A DNA stretch of 64,000 nucleotides from Bradyrhizobium ivorense (GTDB taxonomy: Bacteria > Pseudomonadota > Alphaproteobacteria > Rhizobiales > Xanthobacteraceae). Below the pieces are notes generated by a model. It saw nothing but the letters and a program-made list of their open reading frames with translations, did no database searches and was not told the DNA's origin. The first letter of the stretch is position 1; each line of letters begins with the position of its first letter. Below are positions 54,263-62,465 of the stretch, in pieces. The stretch lies in the NCBI RefSeq assembly GCF_900696085.1, contig NZ_CAADFC020000028.1, forward strand, positions 372,001 through 436,000. Reading direction: 5' to 3'. The position numbers and the translations under genes were made by a program.

Positions 54263-55324
54263 ATGATCAGATTCGGCCTGCTCGGTTGTGGGCGCATTGC
54301 CAAGCGTCATTCCGACCTCCTCGGCGGCAACCACATCGAGGGCGCGAGCCTGGTTGCGGTCTGCGACCCCATTCGCGCGCGCGCCGATGCGATCGCCGGC
54401 AAGTTCGGCGTTGCGGCCCACTACGACATGGACGAGTTTCTGGCGCGCAAGGACATCGATGCGGTCGCGGTGCTGACGCCGAGCGGGCTGCACCCCGCGC
54501 ATGTGATCGCCTGCGCCAAGGCCGGCAAGCATGTCGTGGTCGAGAAGCCGATGGCGCTCCGCCTGCAGGACGCCGACGACATGATCCGGGCCTGCGACGA
54601 GGCCGGCGTCAAGATGTTCATCGTCAAGCAGAACCGCTTCAACGTGCCCGTGGCCAAGGCGCGCGAGGCGCTCGATGCCGGCCGCTTCGGCAAGCTCATT
54701 CTCGGCACCGTGCGCGTGCGCTGGTGCCGCGATCAGGCCTATTACGACCAGGACGACTGGCGCGGCACCTGGGCCTATGACGGCGGCGTGCTGACCAATC
54801 AGGCGAGCCACCATGTCGACATGCTGGAGTGGTTCTTCGGCGATGTCGTCAGCGTCCACGCGCGCGCGGCCACCGCGCTCGCCCGAATCGAGACCGAGGA
54901 CACCGCCGTCGCCACGCTGAAATTCCGCAACGGCGCGCTCGGCATCATCGAGGCGACCACCGCGGCGCGCCCGACCGACCTCGAGGGCTCGCTGTCGATC
55001 CTCGGCGAGCGGGGCACGATCGAGATCTCCGGTTTCGCCGTCAACCAGATCCGGCACTGGCGCTTTCTCGACGAACTGCCGTCGGACAAGGACGTCGTGG
55101 AGAAGTTTTCCGTCAATCCGCCCAACGTCTACGGCTTCGGCCATCAGGCCTATTACCACCACGTGATCGATTGCCTGGTGAACCAGCGCGCCGCGCTGGT
55201 CGACGGCCTCGAGGGCCGCAAGAGCCTGGAGCTGATCTCGGCGCTCTACGAATCGATCGAGACCGGCGCGGAAGTCGCGCTGCGCTTCACGCCGCGGCTG
55301 AGCCGGCTGGGTGTCGTCTCGTGA
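54263..55324 (+). CDS. wlbA: Gfo/Idh/MocA sugar dehydrogenase, WlbA/WbpB-like
   Basis: A 353-aa dehydrogenase. The Rossmann opening is GLLGCGRIAKRHSD and the EKP motif is in VVVEKPMAL. The middle phrase RWCRDQAYYDQDDWRGTW with TNQASHHVDML is characteristic of WlbA/WbpB, which oxidise UDP-GlcNAcA at C3. The next two genes supply the matching acetyltransferase and aminotransferase, so the trio should make a 2,3-diacetamido uronic acid. The stop overlaps the next GTG start. Confidence 0.85.
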   Translation: MIRFGLLGCGRIAKRHSDLLGGNHIEGASLVAVCDPIRARADAIAGKFGVAAHYDMDEFLARKDIDAVAVLTPSGLHPAHVIACAKAGKHVVVEKPMALRLQDADDMIRACDEAGVKMFIVKQNRFNVPVAKAREALDAGRFGKLILGTVRVRWCRDQAYYDQDDWRGTWAYDGGVLTNQASHHVDMLEWFFGDVVSVHARAATALARIETEDTAVATLKFRNGALGIIEATTAARPTDLEGSLSILGERGTIEISGFAVNQIRHWRFLDELPSDKDVVEKFSVNPPNVYGFGHQAYYHHVIDCLVNQRAALVDGLEGRKSLELISALYESIETGAEVALRFTPRLSRLGVVS

Positions 55325-55788
55325 ACCAGCCGCAGGTGCATCAGGCTGATGTCCGCGACGTCGAGTTCGGGACCGGCGTCAAGATCGTCGAGCCGTGCAA
55401 CCTTTACGGCTGCAAGCTCGGCGACGACTGCTTCGTCGGCCCCTTCACCGAGATCCAGAAGGGCGTCGTGATCGGGGCGCGCACCCGCGTGCAGTCGCAT
55501 GCCTTCGTCTGCGAGCTGGTCACGATCGGCGAGGACTGCTTCGTCGGGCACGGCGTGATGTTCGTCAACGACACGTTCTCGACCGGCGGCCCGGCGCGCG
55601 GACGCAAGGAACTGTGGCGCGAGACCGTGATCGGCAACCGGGTTTCGATCGGCTCCAACGCGACGATCATGCCGGTCAGGATCACCGACGACGTCGTCAT
55701 CGGCGCCGGATCGGTGGTGACCAAGGATATCACGACGCCCGGCACCTACGCCGGCAATCCGGCGCGCCGGCTGTTGGCGGGCCAATAG
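55321..55788 (+). CDS. wlbB: Hexapeptide N-acetyltransferase, WlbB/WbpD-like
   Basis: A 155-aa left-handed beta-helix acetyltransferase. The repeats IGARTRVQSHAFV, IGEDCFVGHGVMFVND and IGNRVSIGSNATIMPVRI are followed by TYAGNPARRL. It should acetylate the 3-amino group made by the neighbouring aminotransferase. GTG 55321 overlaps the wlbA stop. The size and pattern match WbpD/WlbB and 3-N-acetyltransferases of Fuc3N or Qui3N routes. Confidence 0.8.
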   Translation: MNQPQVHQADVRDVEFGTGVKIVEPCNLYGCKLGDDCFVGPFTEIQKGVVIGARTRVQSHAFVCELVTIGEDCFVGHGVMFVNDTFSTGGPARGRKELWRETVIGNRVSIGSNATIMPVRITDDVVIGAGSVVTKDITTPGTYAGNPARRLLAGQ

Positions 55789-55798
55789 GGGACATCAG

Positions 55799-56896
55799 AT
55801 GCCGGTGCCGTATGCCGATCTGCAGCTGCAGTATCAGAACATCAAGGGCGAGATCGATGCCGCAATCGCCGGCGTGATCCGCGACAACGCGTTCATCCGC
55901 GGCAGCTATGTCGACGCCTTCGAGCGCGAGTTTGCCGCCGCCGCCGAGGTCAGCCATTGCGTGTCCTGCGCCAACGGCACCGACGCGCTCTACCTCGCGA
56001 TGCGCGCCTTGAAGGTGAAGCCGGGCGACGAGGTGATCACCACGGCGCATTCCTGGATCTCGACCGCCTCGATGATCACGCACTCCGGCGCCACCGTGGT
56101 GTTCTGCGACACCGATGATGCGACATTCACGATCGATCCGGCGGCGATCGAGGCTGCGATCACGCCGCGCACGGTCGGCATCATCCCGGTGCATCTCTAC
56201 GGCCAGCCCGCCGACATGGACGCGATCATGGCGATCGCGCAGAAGCACAAGCTCTGGGTGATCGAGGATTGCGCCCAGGCCCATCTCGCGCGCTACAAGG
56301 GCCGGATGGTCGGCACGTTCGGCGAAGCCGCGACCTATTCGTTCTATCCGGGCAAGAATCTCGGCGCGATGGGTGATGCCGGCGCCGTCGTCACCAATGA
56401 CGCCGCGCTCGCCGAGCACATGGCGATGCTGGCGCGCCATGGCGGGCTGGTGAAGCACCAGCACCGCATGGAGGGCATCAACAGCCGGCTCGACGGCATG
56501 CAGGCCGCGATCCTGTCGGCCAAGCTGCCGCATCTCGCGGACTGGACCGAGGCGCGGCAAGAGGCTGCGAAGGTCTACGACGCCGGCCTCAACCAGATCG
56601 AGGACGTCGTGGTGCCCGAGGTCGCGCCGGCGCGCAGCCACGTCTACCATCTCTACACCATCCGCCATCCGCGCCGCGACGCGCTGGCGGCGCATCTTGG
56701 CGCCAACGGCGTGCAGACCGCGATCAACTATCCGACGGCGCTGCCGTTCCTGGCGGCCTATGCGCGGTTCGCTCACCAGCCGGAGCAGTTCCCCAACGCG
56801 CATCGCGACCAGGGACAGATCCTCTCACTGCCGATGTTCGCCGAGATCACGCGCCAGCAGCAGGACGAGGTGATCGAGCTGGTTCGGAAGTTTTAG
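55799..56896 (+). CDS. wlbC: DegT-family aminotransferase, WlbC/WbpE-like
   Basis: A 365-aa PLP aminotransferase. It begins PVPYADLQLQYQNIKGEID; the PLP lysine is in FYPGKNLGAMGDAG; the closing part has NYPTALPFLAAY. These fit the WbpE branch that aminates the 3-keto uronic sugar using glutamate. It is 10 nt after wlbB. The TAG stop coincides with the first bases of a palindromic repeat. Confidence 0.86.
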   Translation: MPVPYADLQLQYQNIKGEIDAAIAGVIRDNAFIRGSYVDAFEREFAAAAEVSHCVSCANGTDALYLAMRALKVKPGDEVITTAHSWISTASMITHSGATVVFCDTDDATFTIDPAAIEAAITPRTVGIIPVHLYGQPADMDAIMAIAQKHKLWVIEDCAQAHLARYKGRMVGTFGEAATYSFYPGKNLGAMGDAGAVVTNDAALAEHMAMLARHGGLVKHQHRMEGINSRLDGMQAAILSAKLPHLADWTEARQEAAKVYDAGLNQIEDVVVPEVAPARSHVYHLYTIRHPRRDALAAHLGANGVQTAINYPTALPFLAAYARFAHQPEQFPNAHRDQGQILSLPMFAEITRQQQDEVIELVRKF

Positions 56897-56944
56897 AGCA
56901 TGATCCGGAAAAGTGCGAAGCGGTTTTCCGAAAAGATCATGCTC
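56896..56944 (+). repeat. Palindromic repeat after wlbC
   Basis: GAGCATGATC (start 56896) pairs with GATCATGCTC (56935-56944), and inside it CGGAAAA pairs with TTTTCCG. This is a common Bradyrhizobium intergenic element, and could serve as a terminator between convergent genes. Confidence 0.75.
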
Positions 56945-56992
56945 AAACAAACGGCCAAAGGGCGATGACGATTCAACCGAATCTCATCGCGC

Positions 56993-58228
56993 TTAGCGGC
57001 CGGCCCTGATTTCCGCGACGATGTCGCGGTAGCGCGCGAGCGCGGCATCCTCGGTGAATTTCTCGGCGGCGACGGTTGCCGACCGGCCCATCTGCACGAC
57101 CTGATCCGGGTTGGCCGCGGCGGCGCGGATCGCCTCGGCGAGGCGATCAGGGTCCTCGGGCGGGACCACCCAGCCGATGTTTTCCCCGGCCACCTCGATG
57201 GCGGCCTCGGAATGGTCTTCGGAGCACGCGATGACGGCGCGTCCGATCGCCAGCAGATTGTAGAGACGGCTGGGGATCGACACGCCCGCCATGTTGCGGC
57301 GATAGGGAATCGCCCAGACGTCGGCGGCGGACAGGAACTCGACCAGATGCTCGGCCGGCACGGGTTCGATCAGCGTGACGTTGGGCAGCTGTTCCGCCGA
57401 TTGAAGAGCGTTGAGCTGTTTCCAGCCCATCCCCCACCCGGACAACAGGAAGTGGATGCCGGCTTCGTTGCGCAGAATCCTTGCGGCTGCGAACACGGTG
57501 GCGGGATCGTGGGTAAAGCCGAGATTGCCCGACAGTCCGACCACCAGATGCGCGTCGCGTGGCCTGTACCGATTTGACGGCGCCAGGTCGCGATATCCGA
57601 TCGGCAGAAAGGTCCAGTTCGGGATGAAGTGAAGCTTCTCCGCCTTCACGCCGCGATACTTCGTGAGCAGGGGAGGCACGTCGCGGCCGACGACCACGAT
57701 GCTGTCGAGCGCGCGGAACATGATGCCGTTCAGGAGGCGCAACATCTTGTTGAGCGGCGACCCCGAGCCGATGAAGCCGGCTGCCACCAGCGCTTCAGGG
57801 TATACGTCGTAGATCAGCAGTTCGGTGGCCGCGCCGCGCAACTTGGCTGCGAGGACGACGGCGTAGGGCAGGGTGAACGGATTCGTCACGCAGAACACGA
57901 GGTCGTTCTTGCGGGCATGTTTCAGCACACCGAAGAACATCGAGATGGAAAGCGCGAGGACGGAAAGTGCCCGCGAGACGACGGCCGTCTTTTTCGCTCG
58001 TGGGATGATCTGTTCGATCACGAACGGATTGGTGCGCGGGCCATCCGGTGGGCTCGCCGATTGCTTCGTCGCGGACAAAACCACGACCTCGGTGTCAACG
58101 GCGAAGGCTTCGGCGATCTTGCCGATATAAGTCGCCGTCGATGTGGGGTCGGGCGGATAATACTGGGTGGCCAGCACGACCCTGTTGAACGTCTCCCGGC
58201 GGCGCGGCTTTTCGAACTCGGACGGCAT
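56993..58228 (-). CDS. Glycosyltransferase family 4 (WcaI-like)
   Basis: A 411-aa GT-B glycosyltransferase. ATQYYPPDPTSTATYIGKIAEAF near the N-terminus, HFIPNW after the linker and the C-terminal PYRRNMAGVSIPSRLYNLLAIGRAVIA are typical of the WcaI/colanic-acid type GT4. ATG 58228 gives this start; the longer frame lacks support. It is convergent with the wlb genes and divergent from the small unknown ORF. Confidence 0.87.
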   Translation of the reverse strand: MPSEFEKPRRRETFNRVVLATQYYPPDPTSTATYIGKIAEAFAVDTEVVVLSATKQSASPPDGPRTNPFVIEQIIPRAKKTAVVSRALSVLALSISMFFGVLKHARKNDLVFCVTNPFTLPYAVVLAAKLRGAATELLIYDVYPEALVAAGFIGSGSPLNKMLRLLNGIMFRALDSIVVVGRDVPPLLTKYRGVKAEKLHFIPNWTFLPIGYRDLAPSNRYRPRDAHLVVGLSGNLGFTHDPATVFAAARILRNEAGIHFLLSGWGMGWKQLNALQSAEQLPNVTLIEPVPAEHLVEFLSAADVWAIPYRRNMAGVSIPSRLYNLLAIGRAVIACSEDHSEAAIEVAGENIGWVVPPEDPDRLAEAIRAAAANPDQVVQMGRSATVAAEKFTEDAALARYRDIVAEIRAGR

Positions 58229-58393
58229 TAATGAAAATGCTTTCGTTTGGTGTAGCCTCGATCTGAAGACCGCTCTGTATGGGATCGCGAAGCAGTCCTC
58301 AACTGCATTATGGCTATCGAGAGGACTTCGGAGCCGGCCAAATTCGGCCTTAAACATCCCCTACCGGCTATGCTAGCATCGCCACAGCCGAGG

Positions 58394-58445
58394 TTGCCAA
58401 GCCAGGTTGCCGAGACAGCTTGCCAAGACAACTTGCGAAGACCGC
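58394..58445 (+). repeat. Four tandem 13-bp repeats before the unknown ORF
   Basis: Units begin TTGC at 58394, 58407, 58420 and 58433 (consensus TTGCCAAGACAGC, two to three changes each). They end a few bases before the likely ATG of the next gene. The period of 13 is not a multiple of three, so a coding origin is unlikely. Confidence 0.75.
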
Positions 58446-58453
58446 GGCGCCCG

Positions 58454-58933
58454 ATGATGGAATGTGGAATGCGAGTTGCATCGGTGCGGTTGATCAATCA
58501 TCCTGCGTTAACGGTCAGGTTTAGCGCTGCTGTTGCAGCGCTGTTCGCTATCTACCTGCCGCTCGCAGCGTGGATGAACCACCGCTATGTCGATCCGGTG
58601 CCCAAGGGCACGATTGTGATCAGGCTGAGCAAGCCGTTTGAGGCCCATGACCACGCCGCCGTCAGCCGTCAGGACGTGCTGAGCAAGCTGGCGCCATGGG
58701 CCGACGACGACAAGGTCGAGACGCAGCAGTCGCCGATCATTGTCTATGAGGATGGCGTTCCGCTCGGACCCGCCCACAATACGTTCGGCGATATCGCGCG
58801 GCTCGGAGCAGGGCGTTACGCGCACTGGCGCAGCGGCGTGGCGTTCTCGGCCAGCGACAACACCGACCCGAACGACAATGGCCGGAACTATTGGGCCGTC
58901 CTGCCCAACGAGCAAAGTCGCCGCCGGGAGTGA
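58454..58933 (+). CDS. Conserved-looking membrane-anchored protein of unknown function
   Basis: I do not recognise this gene. Read from ATG 58454, it is 159 aa, with one hydrophobic segment (about residues 20-42, RFSAAVAALFAIYLPLAAW) that should anchor a periplasmic domain of 115 residues. The tail contains YVDPVPKGTIVIRLSKP, QQSPIIVYEDG and HWRSGVAFSASDNTDPNDNGRNYW in parts. ATG 58457 or 58469 are also possible. It sits between a GT4 gene and a PaaK-like gene, next to a 13-bp tandem repeat. Confidence 0.62.
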   Translation: MMECGMRVASVRLINHPALTVRFSAAVAALFAIYLPLAAWMNHRYVDPVPKGTIVIRLSKPFEAHDHAAVSRQDVLSKLAPWADDDKVETQQSPIIVYEDGVPLGPAHNTFGDIARLGAGRYAHWRSGVAFSASDNTDPNDNGRNYWAVLPNEQSRRRE

Positions 58934-58953
58934 AGCCGCGGCGCGGCGCTGGC

Positions 58954-60177
58954 TCAACGCTCGTCGGCAATCACCTTGCCGTCGTTCGGCAACTGGCCTG
59001 CGCCGACCAGTTCCACGGCGCCGCCGAGCTTGGTGACCGCACGCAGCGTTGCCGCAATCTCGCTTTGCAGCGCATCGCGCGGCGCGGCGCATTCGGCCCG
59101 CAGCGTCATCACATCGGACTCGCCCGCGCGCGTCACAACGAGGCGCAGCCGTCCAAGCTCGGGATGCCGCTTGCCGATTTCCGCGATCTGCTCGGGGCGG
59201 ACGAACATGCCCTTGACCTTGGTGGTCTGATCGGCGCGGCCCATCCAGCCCTTGATGCGCATGTTGGTGCGTCCGCACGGGCTGTTGCCCGGCAACGCGG
59301 CGGTGAGGTCGCCGAGCGCCAGCCGGATCCAGGGATGATGCGGATCGAGCGAGGTGACGACGATCTCGCCGACGTCACCCGGCACGACCGGATCGCCGGT
59401 GCCGGGCTTCACGATCTCGAGGATCAAATCCTCGTTGACCGTCATGCCGTCGCCCGCCGGCGTCTCGAACGCGACCATGCCGAGATCGGCGGTGCCGAAG
59501 GCCTGGCGGGCCTCGATGCCGCGCGACTTCATCTCCTCCTGCAGTGATTTCGGGAACGCCGCGCCGGACACCAGCGCGCGCTTGATCGAGGAGACGTCGC
59601 GCCCCGCGCTGGCGGCGGCGTCGAGCAGGATCTTCAAGAAGTCCGGGGTGCCGCTGTAGCCGACCGGGCGGTAGGCCTCGATCAGCTCGAATTGCTGCTC
59701 GGTGTTGCCAGGGCCAGCAGGAATCACCGCGCAGCCGAGCGCGCGCGCGGAGGCGTCGAAGATGAAGCCGCCGGGGGTGAGGTGATAGCTGAAGGTGTTC
59801 AGCACCACGTCGCCCGGGCGAAAGCCGGCCGCAAACAGCGCGCGCGCGCCGCGCCACGGATCGGCCTCGCGGCCCTCCGGCTCGAAGATCGGTCCGGGCG
59901 AGGTGAACAGGCGGGCGAACGACCCGGGCTTGTCGGCCACGAAGCCGCCGAACGGCGGGGCGGCCTTGTGCAGAGCGGGCAGGTCCGACTTGCGCAGCAC
60001 CGGCAGCTGCGCCAGCGCGTCGCGGCTCGTCACTGACGCCGGATCGGTTCCGCGCAGCAGATTGGCGTAGGCCGGCGCCGCCATCGCCTGGCGCAGCACC
60101 TCCGGCAGCCGGGCGAACAGGTCTGCTTCGCGCTCGGCCGGGTCGCGCGTTTCAAGGGCGTCGTAGTGTTCGGTCAT
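58954..60177 (-). CDS. Phenylacetate-CoA ligase-like (PaaK family) AMP-forming ligase
   Basis: An acyl-CoA synthetase/adenylate-forming enzyme of 407 aa. The ATP loop TSPGPIFEPEG, the FNTFSYHLTPGG segment, QAFGTADLG and the hinge region GRADQTTKVKGMFVRPEQI match PaaK-type ligases. Aromatic acid activation is likely, substrate unknown. It starts at ATG 60177 and is divergent from the AGE epimerase gene. Confidence 0.86.
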   Translation of the reverse strand: MTEHYDALETRDPAEREADLFARLPEVLRQAMAAPAYANLLRGTDPASVTSRDALAQLPVLRKSDLPALHKAAPPFGGFVADKPGSFARLFTSPGPIFEPEGREADPWRGARALFAAGFRPGDVVLNTFSYHLTPGGFIFDASARALGCAVIPAGPGNTEQQFELIEAYRPVGYSGTPDFLKILLDAAASAGRDVSSIKRALVSGAAFPKSLQEEMKSRGIEARQAFGTADLGMVAFETPAGDGMTVNEDLILEIVKPGTGDPVVPGDVGEIVVTSLDPHHPWIRLALGDLTAALPGNSPCGRTNMRIKGWMGRADQTTKVKGMFVRPEQIAEIGKRHPELGRLRLVVTRAGESDVMTLRAECAAPRDALQSEIAATLRAVTKLGGAVELVGAGQLPNDGKVIADER

Positions 60178-60272
60178 GGCGGGTCCTTGGGACGGATTGC
60201 GCTGGTGGCACGCGGCCTTGCGCGTGCTATCAGACGGTGATCGCTTGTATCGGGATGGTTCCAGGAAGCGCG

Positions 60273-61409
60273 ATGACTGAAGCACAGGACGGAGCGGCGG
60301 GCGTCGTCGCGAGATTGAAGCGCCACATGATCGAGCAGGCGCTGCCGCTGTGGTCGACCGTGGGCTGGGATGCTGCGACCGGTGGGTTCATCGAACGGCT
60401 GCACCAGGATGGCAGCGCCGATCGCGCTGCGCCGCGCCGCGTGGTCGTGCAGGCACGGCAAATCTATTGTTACGCCAAGGCGGCGCAGATGGGCTGGTAC
60501 CCGGAAGGCCGCGCGATCGCGCTCAAGGGATTGGAGTATCTGCTCGCCAAGGCCAAGGCGCCGGACGGCCGGCCGGGCTTTGTCTACGGCCTGACGCCGG
60601 ACGGCGGTGTCGCGGACCCGCTGCGCGACACCTATGGCCATTCCTTCGTGCTGCTCGCGCTGGCGACGGTCTACGGCCTCGACCAGGACGCCCAGGTCCG
60701 CGCCGAGATCGACGAATTGCTGGCGTTCCTCGACAGCAAGCTGCGCTCGCCGCATGGCGGCTTCCTGGAGGGGCTGCCGCCCGCGATGCCGCGCCGGCAG
60801 AACCCGCAGATGCATTTGTTCGAGGCGATGATCGCCTGCTTCGATGCCACCCACGATTTGTCGTTCCAGAACCGCGCCGGCGAGTTCTTCGCGCTGTTCC
60901 TCGCGAGCCTCTACGACAAGCAGACGCGCGTGCTCGGCGAATATTTCGAGGAGGACTGGTCGAAGATTCCCCCGGTCAGCGTCGAGCCCGGGCATCTTGC
61001 GGAGTGGATCTGGCTGCTGAAGGGATTCGAGCGCATCACCGGCTGCCCGACCGGGCGTCCGCGCGGCGAACTTTTGGCGTCGGCGCTGCGCTATCGCGAT
61101 GCGACCGGCTGCCTGATCGACGAGGGCGACGCCGAGGGCAACATCCGCCGTCACACGCGGCGGCTGTGGCCGCAGACCGAGCTGGCGAAAGCGTGGATCG
61201 CGCAGGCCGAGTCGGGCGAGAGCGGTGCAGCGGACGAGGCGCGCGCGGCGCTCGTGCTGCTCGAGCGGCACTATCTCGGCCATCCCGTGGCCGGCGGCTG
61301 GTACGACCAGTTCGACCGCGAGGGCAACTCGCTGGTCGCCACCATTCCTGCGTCGTCGTTCTACCATGTGCTCTGCGCGATCACCGAAGCGGAGCAAGTG
61401 CTCGGCTGA
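60273..61409 (+). CDS. AGE-family (N-acylglucosamine 2-epimerase/mannose isomerase) protein
   Basis: A 378-aa alpha/alpha-barrel epimerase/isomerase. The repeats include QARQIYCYAKAAQMGWYPEG, YGHSFVLLALA, NPQMHLFEAM and EPGHLAEWIWLLKGFE. These match mannose-6-phosphate isomerase and AGE-type enzymes. The N-terminal start with the best ribosome site (AGGAAG) is ATG 60273; ATG 60255 is possible. It could feed amino or hexose sugar pools but is not part of an obvious operon. Confidence 0.85.
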   Translation: MTEAQDGAAGVVARLKRHMIEQALPLWSTVGWDAATGGFIERLHQDGSADRAAPRRVVVQARQIYCYAKAAQMGWYPEGRAIALKGLEYLLAKAKAPDGRPGFVYGLTPDGGVADPLRDTYGHSFVLLALATVYGLDQDAQVRAEIDELLAFLDSKLRSPHGGFLEGLPPAMPRRQNPQMHLFEAMIACFDATHDLSFQNRAGEFFALFLASLYDKQTRVLGEYFEEDWSKIPPVSVEPGHLAEWIWLLKGFERITGCPTGRPRGELLASALRYRDATGCLIDEGDAEGNIRRHTRRLWPQTELAKAWIAQAESGESGAADEARAALVLLERHYLGHPVAGGWYDQFDREGNSLVATIPASSFYHVLCAITEAEQVLG

Positions 61410-61442
61410 CGCCGCCCGGTTGTCGTGACGCGGTATCATGCT

Positions 61443-62285
61443 CTAGAGCCAGCGCTTGCGCCGCTTGAAACTCTTCAGGTTCTTGAAACTCTTGCGCTGG
61501 TCGCCGGCGCCGCCGAGGTAGAATTCCTTGACGTCCTCGTTGTCGCGCAACTCGTCGGCGGAGCCGTCCAGCACCACCTTGCCCTGTTCCATGATGTAGC
61601 CGTGGCTGGCGACCGACAGCGCGGCGCGCGCATTCTGCTCGACCAAGAGGATGGTGACGCCGAGATCGCGGTTGATCTCCTTGATGATCGCAAACACTTC
61701 CTTGACCAACAGCGGCGACAATCCCATCGACGGCTCGTCCATCAGGATCATTTTCGGCCGCGCCATCAGCGCGCGGCCGATCGCCAGCATCTGCTGCTCG
61801 CCGCCGGAGAGATAGCCGGCAAGGCCGGTGCGCTCCTTCAGGCGCGGGAAATATTTGAACACCATGTCGATGTCGGCGGAAACCTCGTTGTCGCGGCGGG
61901 TGAAGGCGCCGAGCCGCAAATTCTCCAGCGACGTCATGTCGGCGACGATGCGGCGGCCCTCCATCACCTGGAAGATGCCGCGGCGGACGATCTTGTCCGG
62001 ATCGATGCCGTTGATGCGCTGGCCCTCGAACAGTATCTCGCCGCGGGTGACCTCGCCGTCCTCAGTCTTGAGCAGGCCGGAGATCGCCTTCAAGGTCGTC
62101 GACTTGCCGGCGCCGTTGGCGCCGAGCAGGGCCACGATCGCGCCCTTCGGCACTTCGAGGCTCAGCCCGCGCAGCACCAGGATGACGTCGTCATAGACGA
62201 CCTCGATGTTGTTGACGCTGAGCAGCGGTGGCGGCGGGACCGCCGTCGGCACGGTGCGCATGGTGGCTGTTGCGGTGTCAGTCAT
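61443..62285 (-). CDS. livF: Branched-chain amino acid-type ABC transporter ATPase (LivF family)
   Basis: A 280-aa ABC ATPase. Walker A is GANGAGKS (residues 55-62), the signature LSGGEQQ and Walker B MILMDEP follow, with the LivF-type GLSPLLVKEVF. It has a very basic C-terminal extension (KSFKRRKRWL) beyond the usual end. The gene reads in the same direction as the binding-protein gene, separated by a repeat region. Its TAG stop lies in CTCTAGAGC, as at other repeat-bordered genes. Confidence 0.88.
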   Translation of the reverse strand: MTDTATATMRTVPTAVPPPPLLSVNNIEVVYDDVILVLRGLSLEVPKGAIVALLGANGAGKSTTLKAISGLLKTEDGEVTRGEILFEGQRINGIDPDKIVRRGIFQVMEGRRIVADMTSLENLRLGAFTRRDNEVSADIDMVFKYFPRLKERTGLAGYLSGGEQQMLAIGRALMARPKMILMDEPSMGLSPLLVKEVFAIIKEINRDLGVTILLVEQNARAALSVASHGYIMEQGKVVLDGSADELRDNEDVKEFYLGGAGDQRKSFKNLKSFKRRKRWL

Positions 62286-62307
62286 GCTTCGATCACCTTC
62301 GACTGTC

Positions 62308-62422
62308 GTCACCCGCGTTTCGTGCGCAACTGCGCACTAGAGCGGGTGACCCAGTATTCCAGAGACGCCAGCGATCAACCGAGAAGCCGCGGCGTACTGG
62401 ATCCCCCGCTTTCGCGGGGGAT
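62308..62422. repeat. Double palindrome between the binding-protein gene and livF
   Basis: First dyad: GTCACCCGC (62308-62316) pairs with GCGGGTGAC (62342-62350), with GTGCGCA/TGCGCAC nested inside. Second: ATCCCCCGC (62401-62409) pairs with GCGGGGGAT (62414-62422). The connecting stretch is one of the best-known Bradyrhizobium intergenic repeats. It separates two genes that would otherwise form one operon, so it may set their expression ratio. Confidence 0.78.
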
Positions 62423-62465
62423 GACGAGTTATGGTGGGGCTGCGCTGTCGGCAGCCTCACGAGCC

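Noticed and set aside
53884..54780. 298-aa plus-strand frame crossing into wlbA
   Set aside because: It runs out of frame through wlbA and has no domain or plausible start; the wlbA frame at 54263 is strongly supported.
58394..58445. Short direct repeats as a CRISPR array
   Set aside because: Units are 13 bp, contiguous and without spacers; no cas genes are present.
10463..62422. Island as an integrated prophage or transposon
   Set aside because: No integrase, transposase, phage structural gene, tRNA or clear attachment repeats were seen; only small palindromic repeats occur.
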